Origin: Latrodectus hesperus
Lineage: Eukaryota; Arthropoda; Arachnida; Araneae; Theridiidae
Direction: 5' to 3'
NCBI GenBank assembly: GCA_037975125.1
Contig: CM075853.1
Location: 50,412,458 to 50,476,457, forward strand
DNA length: 64,000 bases
Shown in pieces: positions 13,044 through 24,699 of the stretch (position 1 is its first letter; each line of letters opens with the position of its first letter). The notes under the pieces are model-generated. The model was not told where the DNA came from. It saw only the letters and a list, made by a program, of their open reading frames with translations, and searched no databases. Made by a program: the position numbers and the translations under genes.

Positions 13044-16000
13044 GGTATATCAAGCTTTCAGAAGATTGAAAAGTATTATTTAAAAATATAGCTTTCTCAT
13101 TTTCTGATGCATTATCACAATCATAAAGAATAAATATGACATCTATAAAGTATCACATACACTTTTTGTGCTTATATAAAACACAGTTAAAAATGAAGTA
13201 ATCATAACTTATTTTATGAATCCTAAACATAATTATAATAATCTCATTTTAAGGAATTTGACTAGGAAAAATATATAAATTGGAATTAAAGAATAAAAAA
13301 ATTAAAATTAAATTTTTGGATTTTAGCTTTTTATATTTAATAAAAATTTTCAATACCTTTAATAGAAATAAATTATTTTATAAAATTCATAATTATGTAG
13401 TGATCAGCAAATATAATTTTTTCTAACATAAATACTCGAATACTATTTTTTAAGTGAATTAATTAATAAATAAAATATTTTTTTGATAAAATAACAAATA
13501 AAATAAATTTTTAATTCTAAAAAAAGATTTCAGAATATTAAATAAAAGAGTTTTTCTAATTCATACACAAATATAAATCTATTATGAGTCTTTTGGGTTT
13601 ACTATTTCCACAATTGCTTTTTGTATATAAGGATTAATTTGACTGAAGCCTATAGTTTAAAGTGGATGCCAAATAGCTCCAAACATATATTTGTGAAGCA
13701 AAATTCATGAGTTGTTGAATTATAGAGCAGGGCAATTATCATTTAGCTTCAAGCTCAATAATAGTGCTATTGCAGTTATTAGAAAAGAATATTTTATTAT
13801 AATATTTCTTTTATTTCTCAAATTAATTAGCACAGTAAAAACTTACTTTTTTAATGTTAAAAGTTCAGCTCTAAATTCACTGTCAGAATCACTTGAAACT
13901 GTAGCTTCAGAGTCTGTTGATGATGATTCCACAGTTTCATATCTTAACAAACGGTCTAGCAGAAAACTATTGAAAATAATTATATATACATAAAATTTAA
14001 AATGCAATATAATATTTTCACTTTCTTAATTACACAAAAATAGTTAACACACTCTAATACTGGTTGGTAAGTAGAAAAAACCAGGTGTAAATACATTACA
14101 ATTATTTTGTGAATGTTTTTAAGTATCCAACTAAATTTGGTAACAATATAAAGTGGATTCAAAATTTGCCATTAATTTTATTTTTTGTAAAGCTACTGCT
14201 TTAACACTTTTATTGAAAACAGAATTCTCAAAGAATAAGATATTTAAATTCTAGTTTTTATCTGTTTTCTTAGAAACTAGTCAGAAATATGAGTATAGTG
14301 GGTGATTGGTTAATTAACATAATCAATTACAAAACTATGTTCGCAATTCGATTAGTTAGTTCACTGATCGATTTACCACAGATTTTTTTATGAAATAGAT
14401 TAATTTGATGTAAAATTTTAATGAAAGGAATTATAAGTAGATGATTAAGATATCAATCAAAATGAAAATATTTATTTAATAAAATGGACTTTCAATTAAA
14501 AAAAGCTTCTAGGTGTTTGTTGAATTTCATTACAGTTTTGAAAATCAATCAGTCTGTTTATGAGAAATAATATCCTTGCTTTGTTCTTCTAAAAGCTGTA
14601 CCATTTTAAATCTAAATCAATCTTATTTTAATGCTTGATGTCACTTTCTCAATGTACTACACAAAACCTTTGTGGTTTGATTAAAATACACAAGACTTGC
14701 TTAATTTTATAACTGCATTTTAAACAGTTTCATGTTTATGAAACCTTCAGAAGTAAATATAGTTATCTTAACTTCATATCAGAAACTAAGCCAAACCCAC
14801 TGTTGATGTTGTAATAAACAGTCAGATTTTTCCCCCTTCCTTTAACTTGAAATTTTGAAAATTCACGAAAAAATTTAACTTTATCAATAAAAGAATTAAG
14901 GTGTAAAAATGCAATTAAAATTAATTTCCTGTAAGGAAGTGATGAATGAGAAATTATTAATATAAAAGAATTCTTCATTCAAATTTTAGGCAAAATTTAA
15001 TAATTAAGTTTTTTTATGCACGGGAATTACTTTTGTGATTATATTATTTTCATTATATCATATGAACTTTTTATGTCTTTATCAAAGAATGTAAAAATAT
15101 TTACAAAAATAGATCATTTCTAACATTTTCAAATTTATTTGCGTGATCTAATAATGAGTTTCATTGCAAGTAAGATTTATACAAAGAAACAATATTGGAA
15201 TCTAAATTAGGATATTTAAAAAAAGTTTAGAATTTTTACTGGTAAAATTACCTTTTTTTAACAGAAAATGACGATGAAAATCATTAAAAGAAACACTGTT
15301 TTCATGAATGTCAACAAAATTGTTCTGAAATGTCCATTGGAGACTTCATACAATCTAAACAAAAAGCAAAATATTGCTTAGATTGCATAAAATGTTCACG
15401 AAAACAGAATGTTTCTGATGATAATTTTCAAACATGAAACATATAAAATTTTTATGCCCATTTAATTTTAACAACATGGTTAATTAAATAAAAATAATTG
15501 TAGCCAAAATGTCAATAAGTTATACCATGATTATTTACATTTTCCTAAAAGATTCCATTTAAAAATGAAAACTTCAGATTAATTAGGCTGATGAATTTGT
15601 AATTCTGTGTAAAACAACAAGGTGAAAACTTTAATAACTATAAAAATATACTTAAATGAATGTCTTTTCTCATTAATACCTTTTGTCTCGAGAAACTTTA
15701 AGAAGTTTACGTTGAGCTTTTTTGAGTTCATCTTGAAAACATTCATTTTCCTGAAAAAAAATAAATAAAATGTCAAAAAAATTCTTATTAGTTTATCAAG
15801 ATAAAAACTATAATTTGCACATAATATACACACATATAAGTTTAATACTAATTTTCATCCAAGGACGTTCTTTAACATCAAAATGGAATACATACACTTT
15901 GAAAATATTTTCCGCATCATTTTCTTATAATCATATTCATCCACAAAAAATTTTTTCAAAGTAAAAAAAATAAGATTTGTGTAGATTTATTTACTTACTT

Positions 16001-17216
16001 ATATTTTTGGAATACAACTATTGATAAACAAGAACAGCACTTAAATATTCTATTTTACAACTTTCTAACAATAACATTTTTTGTGAATTTTTGCAGAATT
16101 TCTTGGGGTGGGAACAGTTTTTAAATTACTGTCTTAGTATTGCCAATCAAAGCAAAGAAAGTACAAGATATGTTAGTAGTCAAAACAAAAATAGGCCTAG
16201 TATAAGTTAAAGAAAATATTGAAAAAATATATCCAGCATTTTTCAAAATTTTTGCTTATTCATTTATTAAAGTGTTATTTTTTTAGCAAAAAATAAATAT
16301 TCTAAAACATTTTCATTGAATTATTATCTACTATCTTTATAAAAAAATATCTATCCACTATCTTTATAAAAAAATAGGTATCTTTTTAAAAATTTAACTG
16401 GGTATTAGTCATCTGTCAATTTATTTCCAAACAATTGACATTAACATTTATTCTATATTAGAGAAAATAATATTTTAACTAAGCATAGTAATGTGATTCA
16501 AAATATATTGTTAAAAATTAAGTTTTACATTTACTATAACATATTTGGATTCTCAAAAGAAAAATCATAAAAATTATTTGTCATTTTACAAACATCATTT
16601 TACATTTTTTTCATGAAATTTAATTCAACTGAAATCAAATTGATGAAAAAGAATTGGATATTTATATATTTAATTGTCAAGGTTAAATTATACTTTATAG
16701 AAACAAGTTATTGCTAAAAAATTAGATAAATAATTAAGTTTTCAGTTTAAAACAGTTAAATTTGTTAATTAAGATCAATAGTATATCTAATTAGATAATC
16801 AAGCTTAGTTATTTGTATATAGAAGCAATGATAATTTGATCATTTATGACAATAGTTTCAGCAATGACTAATAATTAACATTAGTTAAAAGTTAGATTCA
16901 CAAGCATAAAAATAAGGAATTAAGATATCAGAATCACTTAAGAAAACTGAAATAGTTGTTAATTATAAAGTAGCAATAGCTCAGCATATATCCTTAACAT
17001 TTTTTTAATAAAATTAAATTTCTTGATAAAATTCAAAAAAATTTACTCACATAAATTAAAAATTTCAATTTTCTTTTTAAATTACGATATTTTTGATGAT
17101 AGTTTTGGGTATCTGGTTCTAAAGAAGAAAACAGAAATGTTATAAAATTGAAAAATAATTAATACCAAATTTTTTAAAGATATAGTATAACGAACAGTTT
17201 TACCTGATGAAGGCAT
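4577..17216 (-). CDS. INO80E: INO80 complex subunit E (six coding exons, about 135 aa)
   Basis: Joining 17204-17216, 17051-17118, 15680-15750, 13847-13966, 12866-12935 and 4577-4642 on the minus strand gives one open frame of 408 nt (135 residues plus stop), each join with GT donor and AG acceptor. Residues 15-32 read [18 protein letters not shown]; residues about 41-58 read [18 protein letters not shown], followed by a Tyr-Glu then a Ser/Asp-rich acidic stretch. This is the conserved coiled-coil N-terminal half of INO80E, a metazoan accessory subunit of the INO80 chromatin remodeller in the nucleus. The tail is Lys/Ala/Pro-rich ([17 protein letters not shown]). The human protein is about 244 residues; this one is shorter because the Pro-rich C-terminal half is missing or replaced. 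The start ATG is in a 13-nt coding piece beside a GTAAAA donor. The last intron is 8.2 kb, so an extra unrecognised exon there cannot be excluded. Confidence 0.85.
4822..4929. repeat. (AC)n(AT)n compound microsatellite
   Basis: An AC tract of about 27 bases runs into roughly 55 bases of AT and then a short TG/TA mix. Open frames reading Tyr-Ile repeats across it are artefacts of the dinucleotide repeat. Confidence 0.97.
5553..5733 (-). mobile_element. tRNA-derived SINE (local family SINE-1) with 14-bp target duplication
   Basis: Read on the minus strand it starts with a tRNA-like head: an A box around aatggttagcgctc and a B box gggttcgaatccc. A unique body follows, then a (CCAAA)n-type tail. 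Both sides carry the same 14 bases, gaccaagttggagg, at 5539-5552 and 5734-5747, a perfect target-site duplication that fixes the ends and the 181-bp length. The tRNA part cannot fold into a full cloverleaf with a matched acceptor stem, so this is a retroposon and not a working tRNA gene. Degraded relatives lie near 13.6 and 57.0 kb. Confidence 0.88.
6690..7377 (+). mobile_element. 5'-truncated, decayed mariner element
   Basis: The sequence encodes the C-terminal two-thirds of a mariner transposase in shifting frames. It contains the first catalytic block [18 protein letters not shown] (6733-6786) and the C-terminal block [20 protein letters not shown] (from about 7096). A middle block reads [17 protein letters not shown] in a third frame, so there are at least two frameshifts. 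The second catalytic Asp is read as Asn. The N-terminal DNA-binding part is absent. The right end (aggcaaccctcg at 7366-7377) is followed by TA, as expected for a mariner terminus; no matching left end was found. Confidence 0.85.
7380..11229. other. INO80E intron 5 interior, nothing recognised
   Basis: AT-rich intronic DNA. A minus-strand stretch at about 7895-8070 reads a short Lys/Leu-rich frame with a frameshift, too weak to assign. A small local duplication (aagaaatttttgataac, around 9700-9745) is visible. No further transposon ends or exons were recognised. Confidence 0.4.
11250..11640 (-). pseudogene. Jockey-type non-LTR retrotransposon ORF1 (gag) zinc-knuckle relic
   Basis: On the minus strand, broken frames encode the typical ORF1 C-terminal region of arthropod Jockey-clade LINEs. 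An approach segment resembling [19 protein letters not shown] is followed by [17 protein letters not shown] (first CCHC knuckle). After a frameshift come CGHETNAC and then [15 protein letters not shown] (second and third knuckles). Stops and shifts interrupt it, and no reverse transcriptase was found nearby, so it is a dead fragment inside the INO80E intron. Confidence 0.75.
11930..12360. repeat. GC-richer block, probable unclassified repeat
   Basis: About 430 bases with clearly higher G+C than the flanks, containing ctaggtaca, which also appears in SINE-2 copies. No tRNA head, coding domain or terminal repeats were seen. The composition step suggests an old insertion of unknown type. Confidence 0.35.
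12866..12935 (-). CDS. INO80E: INO80E coding exon 5
   Basis: 70 nt between an ATTATAG acceptor and a GTAAGT donor. It encodes a low-complexity Ser/Asn/Ala linker after a short Lys-Lys-Arg basic motif. Less conserved; placed by splice signals and frame. Confidence 0.75.
12961..13037. repeat. (AT)n microsatellite
   Basis: An uninterrupted AT dinucleotide tract of about 77 bases in an INO80E intron. Confidence 0.97.
13590..13752 (-). mobile_element. SINE-1 relic
   Basis: It aligns along its length with the SINE at 5553-5733 in the same orientation: the ttaaagtggatgcc block, then the degraded caaaattcatgagttgttga block over the former B box. CpG-type positions are changed throughout, so this is an old copy. 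Confidence 0.65.
13847..13966 (-). CDS. INO80E: INO80E coding exon 4
   Basis: 120 nt between TTTTCAATAG and GTAAGT. It encodes [10 protein letters not shown] then a Ser/Thr/Asp-rich acidic segment, the most diagnostic INO80E block. An overlapping plus-strand open stretch (13712-13993) is only the antisense of this exon. Confidence 0.88.
13980..15670. other. INO80E intron 3, nothing recognised
   Basis: AT-rich intron sequence between exons 3 and 4. Open stretches at 13980-14162 and 14763-14978 have no recognisable content. Confidence 0.4.
15680..15750 (-). CDS. INO80E: INO80E coding exon 3
   Basis: 71 nt after a TTTTTTCAG acceptor, ending before a GTATTA donor. It encodes [20 protein letters not shown] then Arg-Asp-Lys, the central coiled coil of the family. 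Confidence 0.88.
17051..17118 (-). CDS. INO80E: INO80E coding exon 2
   Basis: 68 nt between a TTTAG acceptor and a GTGAGT donor. It encodes the Lys/Arg-rich start of the coiled coil, ending in KLKFLIY. It closes at phase 0 with the next exon. Confidence 0.85.
17204..17216 (-). CDS. INO80E: INO80E coding exon 1 (start codon exon)
   Basis: ATG at 17216-17214 followed by Pro-Ser-Ser, then a split codon and a GTAAAA donor at 17203. Only 13 coding bases. It joins in frame to the exon at 17118, which supports this start. The 5' UTR lies at higher coordinates and its end is not visible. Confidence 0.75.
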
Positions 17217-19130
17217 TTTCATTCCAAATATTTATGTACTAACTAGAAAGAAAATTTTTATGCATCAATTGCAGCTTATTATGTAAAATTTCTTTGGATA
17301 ACAGAAAAGATCAATAAATAGCAATACATAGAATTAGAAAATGCCCTACTGAAATCAAAGGATTAAAAATATTAGATATATTATTGTGCCTCTAACCTCC
17401 TAGAATATAAACATATTAATGTAGTTTTTGTTTGGGGGAAAAAGAAAGATAATACATTTTTTATTTTTAAATTCATGGTTTTAGATTACCTTTAAAAGTT
17501 AAACTTTTAGTTAACTCAAATTATACTTGATATAGTTTTGCCATAGTAGGCTCCAAATAATTACAAAACAAATTTTTTTTACTTAGTTAATAGGTGTTTT
17601 CTAATTACAATTGCTTACATCAAAACTTGCAATGTAGCAAAACTTAAATTTTCTAAGAAATTTTTCCAACATCATTCTTCATTCTTTATATTAAATAATA
17701 TATAAATATTTTTATAAACAAATACTATTTCATAATTGTTTAAAAAAAATAATTGTTCATTTTCTTAGAATCATTTCAGAGCTTGGTTTCACTTTAAAGC
17801 TTTATTGAAATTATTCATAAGCAAGCTTTATTAGAAAATGAAAATATAGTTATTTATTATATGTATCTTTATTGCAAGGTAATGATGCTGATCTAAAAAA
17901 ATTTAAGTATAATTTATTATTATTCCTATCAGTAAATAATAATTTGAATGAATTATTGAAATTCTTTATCCATTACAAACAGAAAATTAGATCAATTAAG
18001 AGACTGTAAAATTTTATTCGATATTTAGACTCCCACTTTTTGTATATAAGCACTTTTATAAAATATGGATGCATAAAATACAATGTTATCAGTATTCAAC
18101 AAACTAACACATTGCATTTTCTGAATTATTTTAAAATTTGAGTAATGATATTTTAATTGTTTACTTGTGAAATTTAATGTTTTATCTAGTTAAAAGTTTA
18201 GAATTAACATTACTAAAAAAAATTTGCAAAAAATACAAAAAATTTGCAACCTTTGTATCTTGATCATGAAATTGTTTAAAAGAAATAAATTGTATAACTA
18301 TTTTTTTCGATACAGCCTTCTCATACATATATCTTACTGGTTTGTGAAATATACCTATAATCATATATAATACAACCATTTGAATTGACTACATACTCTC
18401 CACAAACTAATATAAGGTCACATGATCATCAAGTTGAAATGTTAAAGTAAATAATATAATACCATCTGTAATCAGTTGATATGATATTGAAAAGAAAATG
18501 GTAATGATGGTTGGTAGTAAAAAAAATAATAACTTTTAAAAAATTCCCTGGTAGCTTAATTTTTAAAGAAACAATTCATTTTAGTTGTAATTTTCAAAGA
18601 ATCTAAATAAAAACATCAAAAATGATAAGGAGTTTGTGAAAATTTAGAGCAGCCTTCTTTGTTCTATTCATTGAAGTGAAACTTCAAGGAATGAGATAAT
18701 TCTTAATAATAAACTTCAGGCAATAAAAAGAAAGAAAATACAAAAGCAAACTTCTGTAACCAAAAGTGAAATTTCCCTGACCTTTCCATTTACATTTAGA
18801 ACAAGATAAGTTGATGTTTCTTTTATTAAATTATGATTTCAATATTTCTATTTATCCTTGTGTTTTACTGTAACTATGTAAATGTTTAAAATATTTCCCT
18901 ACTAATGGCTGCGATCTTTGTTACCAAGCTTTCAAGATTTGAATGTGAAATTTGTAAAATATTACAGTAACTTTCTTAATTTGAAAATAAAACATGTAGT
19001 ACGAAAAACATTTTGTGCAAAATTTTTAAAAGATTAAATGCATTTTCATATGTTTTTATTATAATAAAAGTACTTTAAATAACAAAGTAAATTAGCTTTC
19101 TAAGTAAATGTTTTACTTGAAAAAAAAGCT
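17217..19130. other. Upstream region of INO80E, nothing recognised
   Basis: AT-rich DNA that must contain the INO80E 5' UTR and promoter on the minus strand. No distinct core promoter motif can be singled out in this composition. No coding feature was recognised. Confidence 0.4.
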
Positions 19131-19139
19131 TATAAGCAC

Positions 19140-19436
19140 AGCTGTAACCAAAAGTGCAATAGCATACTTCCATGTACCTAGCCATGAATTGGGCTCCAGT
19201 AGTTGGATGGAAGTTGCTAGGTGAGTCTTTGTAATTTAGAAGCAAAGACACCCATACTTGATTTGCCACACCCAGAGATAACATTTCACATGGAAGACAT
19301 AGCAATCACAACCTATTTAACGTGTCACAACTACCTTTAGAGAACAATAGCAGATCTTTGGTTAAGTCAGGATTTGAACTTACTACCTTCTAGCAATAAG
19401 AACAATACTCTAATTTACCAGGCTATTCTACCCTCT
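19140..19436 (-). mobile_element. tRNA-derived SINE (SINE-2), copy 2
   Basis: On the minus strand a tRNA-like head near 19436-19365 has a B box (gttcaaatcc). It is followed by the family core (gttatctctgggtgtggcaa, then tttgcttctaaatta) and a distal block (gagcccaattcatggctagg) shared almost base for base with the copy at 55.0 kb. It is the best preserved head in the family. Confidence 0.65.
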
Positions 19437-20391
19437 ATAAGAACAGTTGTCAGAAAATTTATTGAAACTTGATCCTAATTAGTCCCTCGATTTAATAATA
19501 AATTTGTATTGATAGAAATCAAAAGACCATATAGGTAGTGACCAAAACCAGAATCCATGAATAAGTATAAATGCTGATTTCTGGCAAAGAAAATTAAGAT
19601 ATAAATATGATTTATAAATCATAAATAGTTCCAATAAAACTGAAATTTAGAATCCACTATTATTTTTATGAATCGAAAAAATCATTAAATTGTTACATTT
19701 GGATGCTTATAATCTTTAGCGATCTATGACCATAGTGCCCATTTTAATCAAAATTTTATGCATAATTTTACTATACCAAATGAAGGAGAAAGAATCAAAT
19801 TCTGAGATGCCTTAAATTTCAGAGAAGTTAATGGTTCAATAAATAATATTTTTAATGTAATTTATCAAAAATAAAAAACTGCATTAATCAAGTCAGAATT
19901 TCTTGCTGTGAAAGGGAAACGAAAAAATGTAAAATTAATGTAATAAATAACAGTCTATACATTTTTTACAGCAGATTAAGAATAAACAAAAACTCTGTCA
20001 CGAAAAGATTACATACACAGTAACATAGTTATAATTTTATAAGCAATATTTTAAATACTCCATAATATTGTTACTGAAATAATACAAGTTTAAAAAATGT
20101 TTGCAATTTGGTTTACATTTGCAGTAAGCAGTAAAAAGTCTAGTCAAACTTTCTTGCAATGATAACAATATTTTTGATACACAAAACAGCATTTATTTTC
20201 TGTATTACAATTTTATCAATGAGGCATATTGCTAGGGATGGGAAGAAATACCTGTAACAAGTATTTTGTAATCAGTATTTGAATGTAACAACCTGTAATC
20301 AGTACATTTTCTTCCAAATACTCAGTACTTCCAGTAACAAAGTCAGCGCGAGTTCGAGTATTCTCAGACAGTTGCAGGTACAATGTACTTG

Positions 20392-20708
20392 ACCAGTACG
20401 TGGCTGTTACAAAGTAATGAGCGAGTACGTACTTGTTACAAAGTAACAAGCAAGTACGTGAGTACGTGCTTGTTACAAAGTAACAAGCAAGTACGTGTGT
20501 ACGTGGTTGTTACAAAGTAACAAGCAAGTACGTGAGTACGTGCTTGTTACAAAGTAACAAGCAAGTACGTGTGTACGTGCTTGTTACAAAGTTACAAGCA
20601 AGTACGTGTGTACGTGCTTGTTACAAAGTAACAAGCAAGTACGTGTGTACGTGGTTGTTACAAAGTAATAAGCAAGTACGTGAGTACGTGGTTGTTACAA
20701 AGTAATAA
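20392..20708. repeat. Tandem array of 37-bp palindromic units
   Basis: The core ttacaaagt recurs at about 20407, 20436, 20473, 20510, 20547, 20584, 20621, 20658 and 20695, the last eight at an exact 37-bp spacing. Each unit is nearly its own reverse complement: arm cttgttac, centre aaa, arm gtaacaag, flanked by gtacgt on both sides. The array therefore reads almost the same on both strands and could form a series of hairpins. It lies in the left subterminal part of the hAT-like element. Units differ by only a few bases. Confidence 0.92.
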
Positions 20709-22107
20709 GTGTACTTAATTGAATGTAACAAGTATAGAAGAGCCAATGAAAGAGCGAGTACAAGTAACAATGTCATCGATATATCGATACACACGGACGA
20801 ATTAGGAGATTGTGTCAGGATTTGGGAAATCTCTTCCCATGATAGGAAGGGTGGCTGGGTGGGTAGGAGAAGAGAAATGAGATGCTGGTTTAACTGGAAA
20901 ATAGAAGATTGATTCTTGGGAATTAGAAAATCTCTTTGGGCTGAAGCAACACCCCCTAGAGATGCATGTATTTTAGGAGAGGGCGTTGGCTGGAGAGGGT
21001 ACATAATGAATTTCTATTGCGAAAATGAAGAAAAAAAGCAAGTTCATTTGTTTCATGTTTGTTAATAAAATAAATGAGTTGGGAAAATCAATAATTGTAG
21101 CACATTTATTTAATGGTTATACTTCTGTTTTAAATATGTCACTTTTTAATATAAGAAAAAAGCCTGATATTCTTGTTATATATTATTCCATATTTATTGA
21201 CTTATTTTTCTCATTATTTTTTAACTTTTAATTAATTTTAATTAAATTTTTTAAATCTGATCATTGTTTCCAAAATTACTCTATTGGCTTGAACAAAAAG
21301 TGAATGGAATTTTTTTTACTATATTTTTGTTTTAAAGATAATTTTTAAAAAAATATTTCTAAAAGTAATTAAATATTTTTTACTTTAACAATTTTTTCTC
21401 TTCAAAAATATTTTTACCATTAAAAATTAGGTAGTTATATAATCAAAAAAATTGCTGTTCTGAAAATGAGAAAATAAAATTGGGGGAAATTGTTCACGTA
21501 AATAAAAATGCATATTTTCAATTCGTATTTAAAATTTAAAATGGTATAATTAGGGGATGATTTTCGGAAACAAGAAAAGAAATATGAAAATAATTAATAA
21601 CACTGAATTCTGAGAATTTTCTAGAACTTTTTGTATTTCAAATATTGAATTTTACTCTTTAATGTAAGTACCTGTTAAAAAATAAAAAAACATTCGCTCA
21701 TTATTCATAATGAGCTGCATTTAAGCAAATTAATAAAGATGTGTTATATTAAGTAGTTTTATAGAAAACTTAAATTTCGTTTAGAGTTTTAATCAGAAAA
21801 TACGTATTTCTAGCTTATCTCAAAATAATATAACTGGGAATCAAGTATCTAAATTAAAATGTACGCCAGCACATAAGATTTAGAAAAATTACCTTTATTT
21901 TTATAAAACCAAGTTTTCAGTTCAGATTTATGTCGGTAAATTCAGTTTAAATCATAAAAAAAATTACTTTTTGCATAAATTTCTGCACAAAATATAATAT
22001 AATTCTATTTAAATAAATGAACCGAAATTTATCACAACATAATTTAAAAAATCATAAGAATGAGAATATTGCCTAATATGCTACAATTTTTCTTGAAAAT
22101 GTGCCAG

Positions 22108-22221
<114 letters not shown>

Positions 22222-24163
22222 AAACTACGTAACGTAAACTCTGCACCCATTTAGATGACATAAAGCAAACATTTGAATATGTATGTAATGTAATATAATT
22301 TAAAGATTTGAAAAAAAAATTACGAGATATTTGAATGAATTTATGATAAATCAATTTCCAGATATACTTTCTGGTACCAGAATCAATTTCCAGATATAAA
22401 ATTGTATAAAATGAATTTTTTTAACTGAAAAAATATTTTGATATAGAATGAACATATTTATTTGAACCTCATTAAATACAAATGTATTTTATTTTGGTTT
22501 CCAAATTTTTAAACAAAATATATAAATTAAAACTATTAATATACTTTCATTGTTTTTTTATTATTATGTGCATTTTTGATTATGATTCCATATAAATATA
22601 TGTACTTTTTATTGTACCATGTTTTAATTTCACTATATTTTACTATGAATATGTAGAATATAAAGATATAGAATTTAAAATTTGGGAAAAATTTGTTTTA
22701 TATTTTTTTACTATACAGTTAATTTTATTCGTATAGTGATAATGTTGGTTGAAACACAATAAAGGTAGTTTATTCATTCTAATTTTGAACTTCAAAATGA
22801 AAAAAATTTTTTTATATAAGTCAACTTTTACTTTTTATCTTTATTTATACCATCATGTGTATTTTTTAAATTACAGTTTGATGTAAATAAAATATATGTA
22901 TTTTAGTTCCTGTATTTTGTATTAAACATTACATTATTTAATATTTTACATTAAAACAACATAAAATTTATAGATAATTGGTGAAACAGTTTTGCAGTTT
23001 TTGTAATTTAATGAATTTTTGTGTTACTATAAAAGTTACTTTATGAAAGATGATCATATTCACTTAAAAAGTATTATTACAGTTTTAATTGCAAAGCTAC
23101 TTTATTTATCCATAAATTAAGATTCAGGAAACTGAAGCAAGATATGTGAGTTAATGCAATTTTTATTTTAGAAAATCTAGTTTATCTATTTCATAAAAAT
23201 ATAAACAAATAAACGCCATTTATAAAATAAATAACTATCTATTAGGTATCAAAAATTTTGCTATAATTGTTTCATTAATGTTTAATAATAGAAAAATGTA
23301 AGAAATTTAATTTGATTTTTGTTAAACTAATTGTATATTTCTAAGTAAATTAAAAAAAATCTCTTTGTAATTGATTAATCCTCCCACTTTACGATTCTTT
23401 ACAAATTATTTGCTAGTTAATTATAAAAATTTATTTATATAATTGGAAAATCTTACTAAATTAAAACAAAAAATTAAGATGATGATTTGGTTGAAAAATA
23501 GAAATTATATTATCACGTCTAATTTAATATTTTAATTAACATTGGAAAACTTTGAAAATTACAATCGAATAATTTGAAGATTTACTTAGAACAGATGAAA
23601 ATTCTAAAAACAAATGTAAATAACAAAAGATTAGGATTTTTTATACTGAAAGAAATATATTTATTAAAATATATAAGTTCAAAATTTTTCACAGAAAAAC
23701 TGTTTGTTGAGGGAATAACTTATATTTAATTGCTTCATAATAAAAATTAAAGTTTTTAAGAAAAACAAAAATTGCTATTATTGAAATGTTGCATTTATTA
23801 AAAGAAATATTTTTATAGATTATTACATCAGCTCTTATTTTAACCTTAACTGGATGCTTATTTATAAATGATAATGATTTAAATTAACATTAATTATATT
23901 AATTAATTTTATGGTACTATACAAAATGTTATATATTTAATTAATTTTTAATTAATTATTAATTTATTTATTACTAATTTAGTTTTTATCTATTCATAAA
24001 ACTTGGAAAAATTGTCATTACATTTTAATCCGATAGATGGCAGCACAAAAATTGTAACAAGTACAGAAAGTAATCGGTAAAATACTTGTTACTTTTAAAG
24101 TAACTGTACTCAGTACGTACCAAGTACAAGAAAAGTAACAAAGCCCCATCCCTACATATTGCA

Positions 24164-24680
24164 CTAGGGATGGTCGTTATTTAATGGAACTGTTATTTAA
24201 AAGCCATTATCAACTAATAACCGCTTAATAAATAACGCGTTCTTTAAAAATTATGTTATTACGATAACGTTTTTTTCCCCGTAACTGCTGAAATCGTTTC
24301 AGTAACTTCTCAAAGTCGTTACAGTATTGCGGAACGTTTCTATATTATGTTATTTTGTAACTTCTAGAACTTTAAAACTATTCTCGTTGTTTTGTAACTT
24401 TAAAGACGTTATCGTTATTTTGAAACTTTAAAGACGTTTTCTTTATTTTGTAACATTAAAGACGTTTTCGTTATTTTGTAACTTTAAAGACGTTTTCGTT
24501 ATTTTGTAACTTTAAAGACGTTTTCGTTATTTTGTAACTTCTGGAACTTTAAAGCTGTTCTCGTTGTTTTTGTAACTTTAAAGTCCCTATCGCTATCTTA
24601 AAACTTCCGGAACTTTAAAGACATTATCATTGTTTCGGAACGGAATTTTAAAGTCGTTATTACGTTGTTTTGGTTTCTAA
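24164..24680. mobile_element. Left part of a second TAGGGATGG element with 28-bp tandem repeats
   Basis: Only two bases after the first element's target duplication a new tagggatgg terminus begins. It is followed by many cgttatt / gataacg motifs and then, at about 24385-24600, tandem units of 28 bp built on tttgtaactttaaagacg. This mirrors the architecture of the first element (similar terminus, subterminal tandem repeats) with a different repeat sequence. No right terminus was identified, so it is partial or degraded. Possibly related gttattt-rich sequence lies at 32310-32400. Confidence 0.45.
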
Positions 24681-24699
24681 AGTTGACGTTAAGTTTTCT

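Noticed and set aside
13712..13993. 93-codon plus-strand open frame
   Set aside because: It is the antisense of INO80E exon 4 plus a SINE relic.
20392..20708. CRISPR-like array
   Set aside because: Units are contiguous with no unique spacers, each is palindromic, and the context is a eukaryotic transposon.
20621..21004. 127-codon minus-strand open frame and the overlapping plus-strand frame at 20709-20912
   Set aside because: The first partly reads through the 37-bp array, both have no domain, and they overlap each other on opposite strands.
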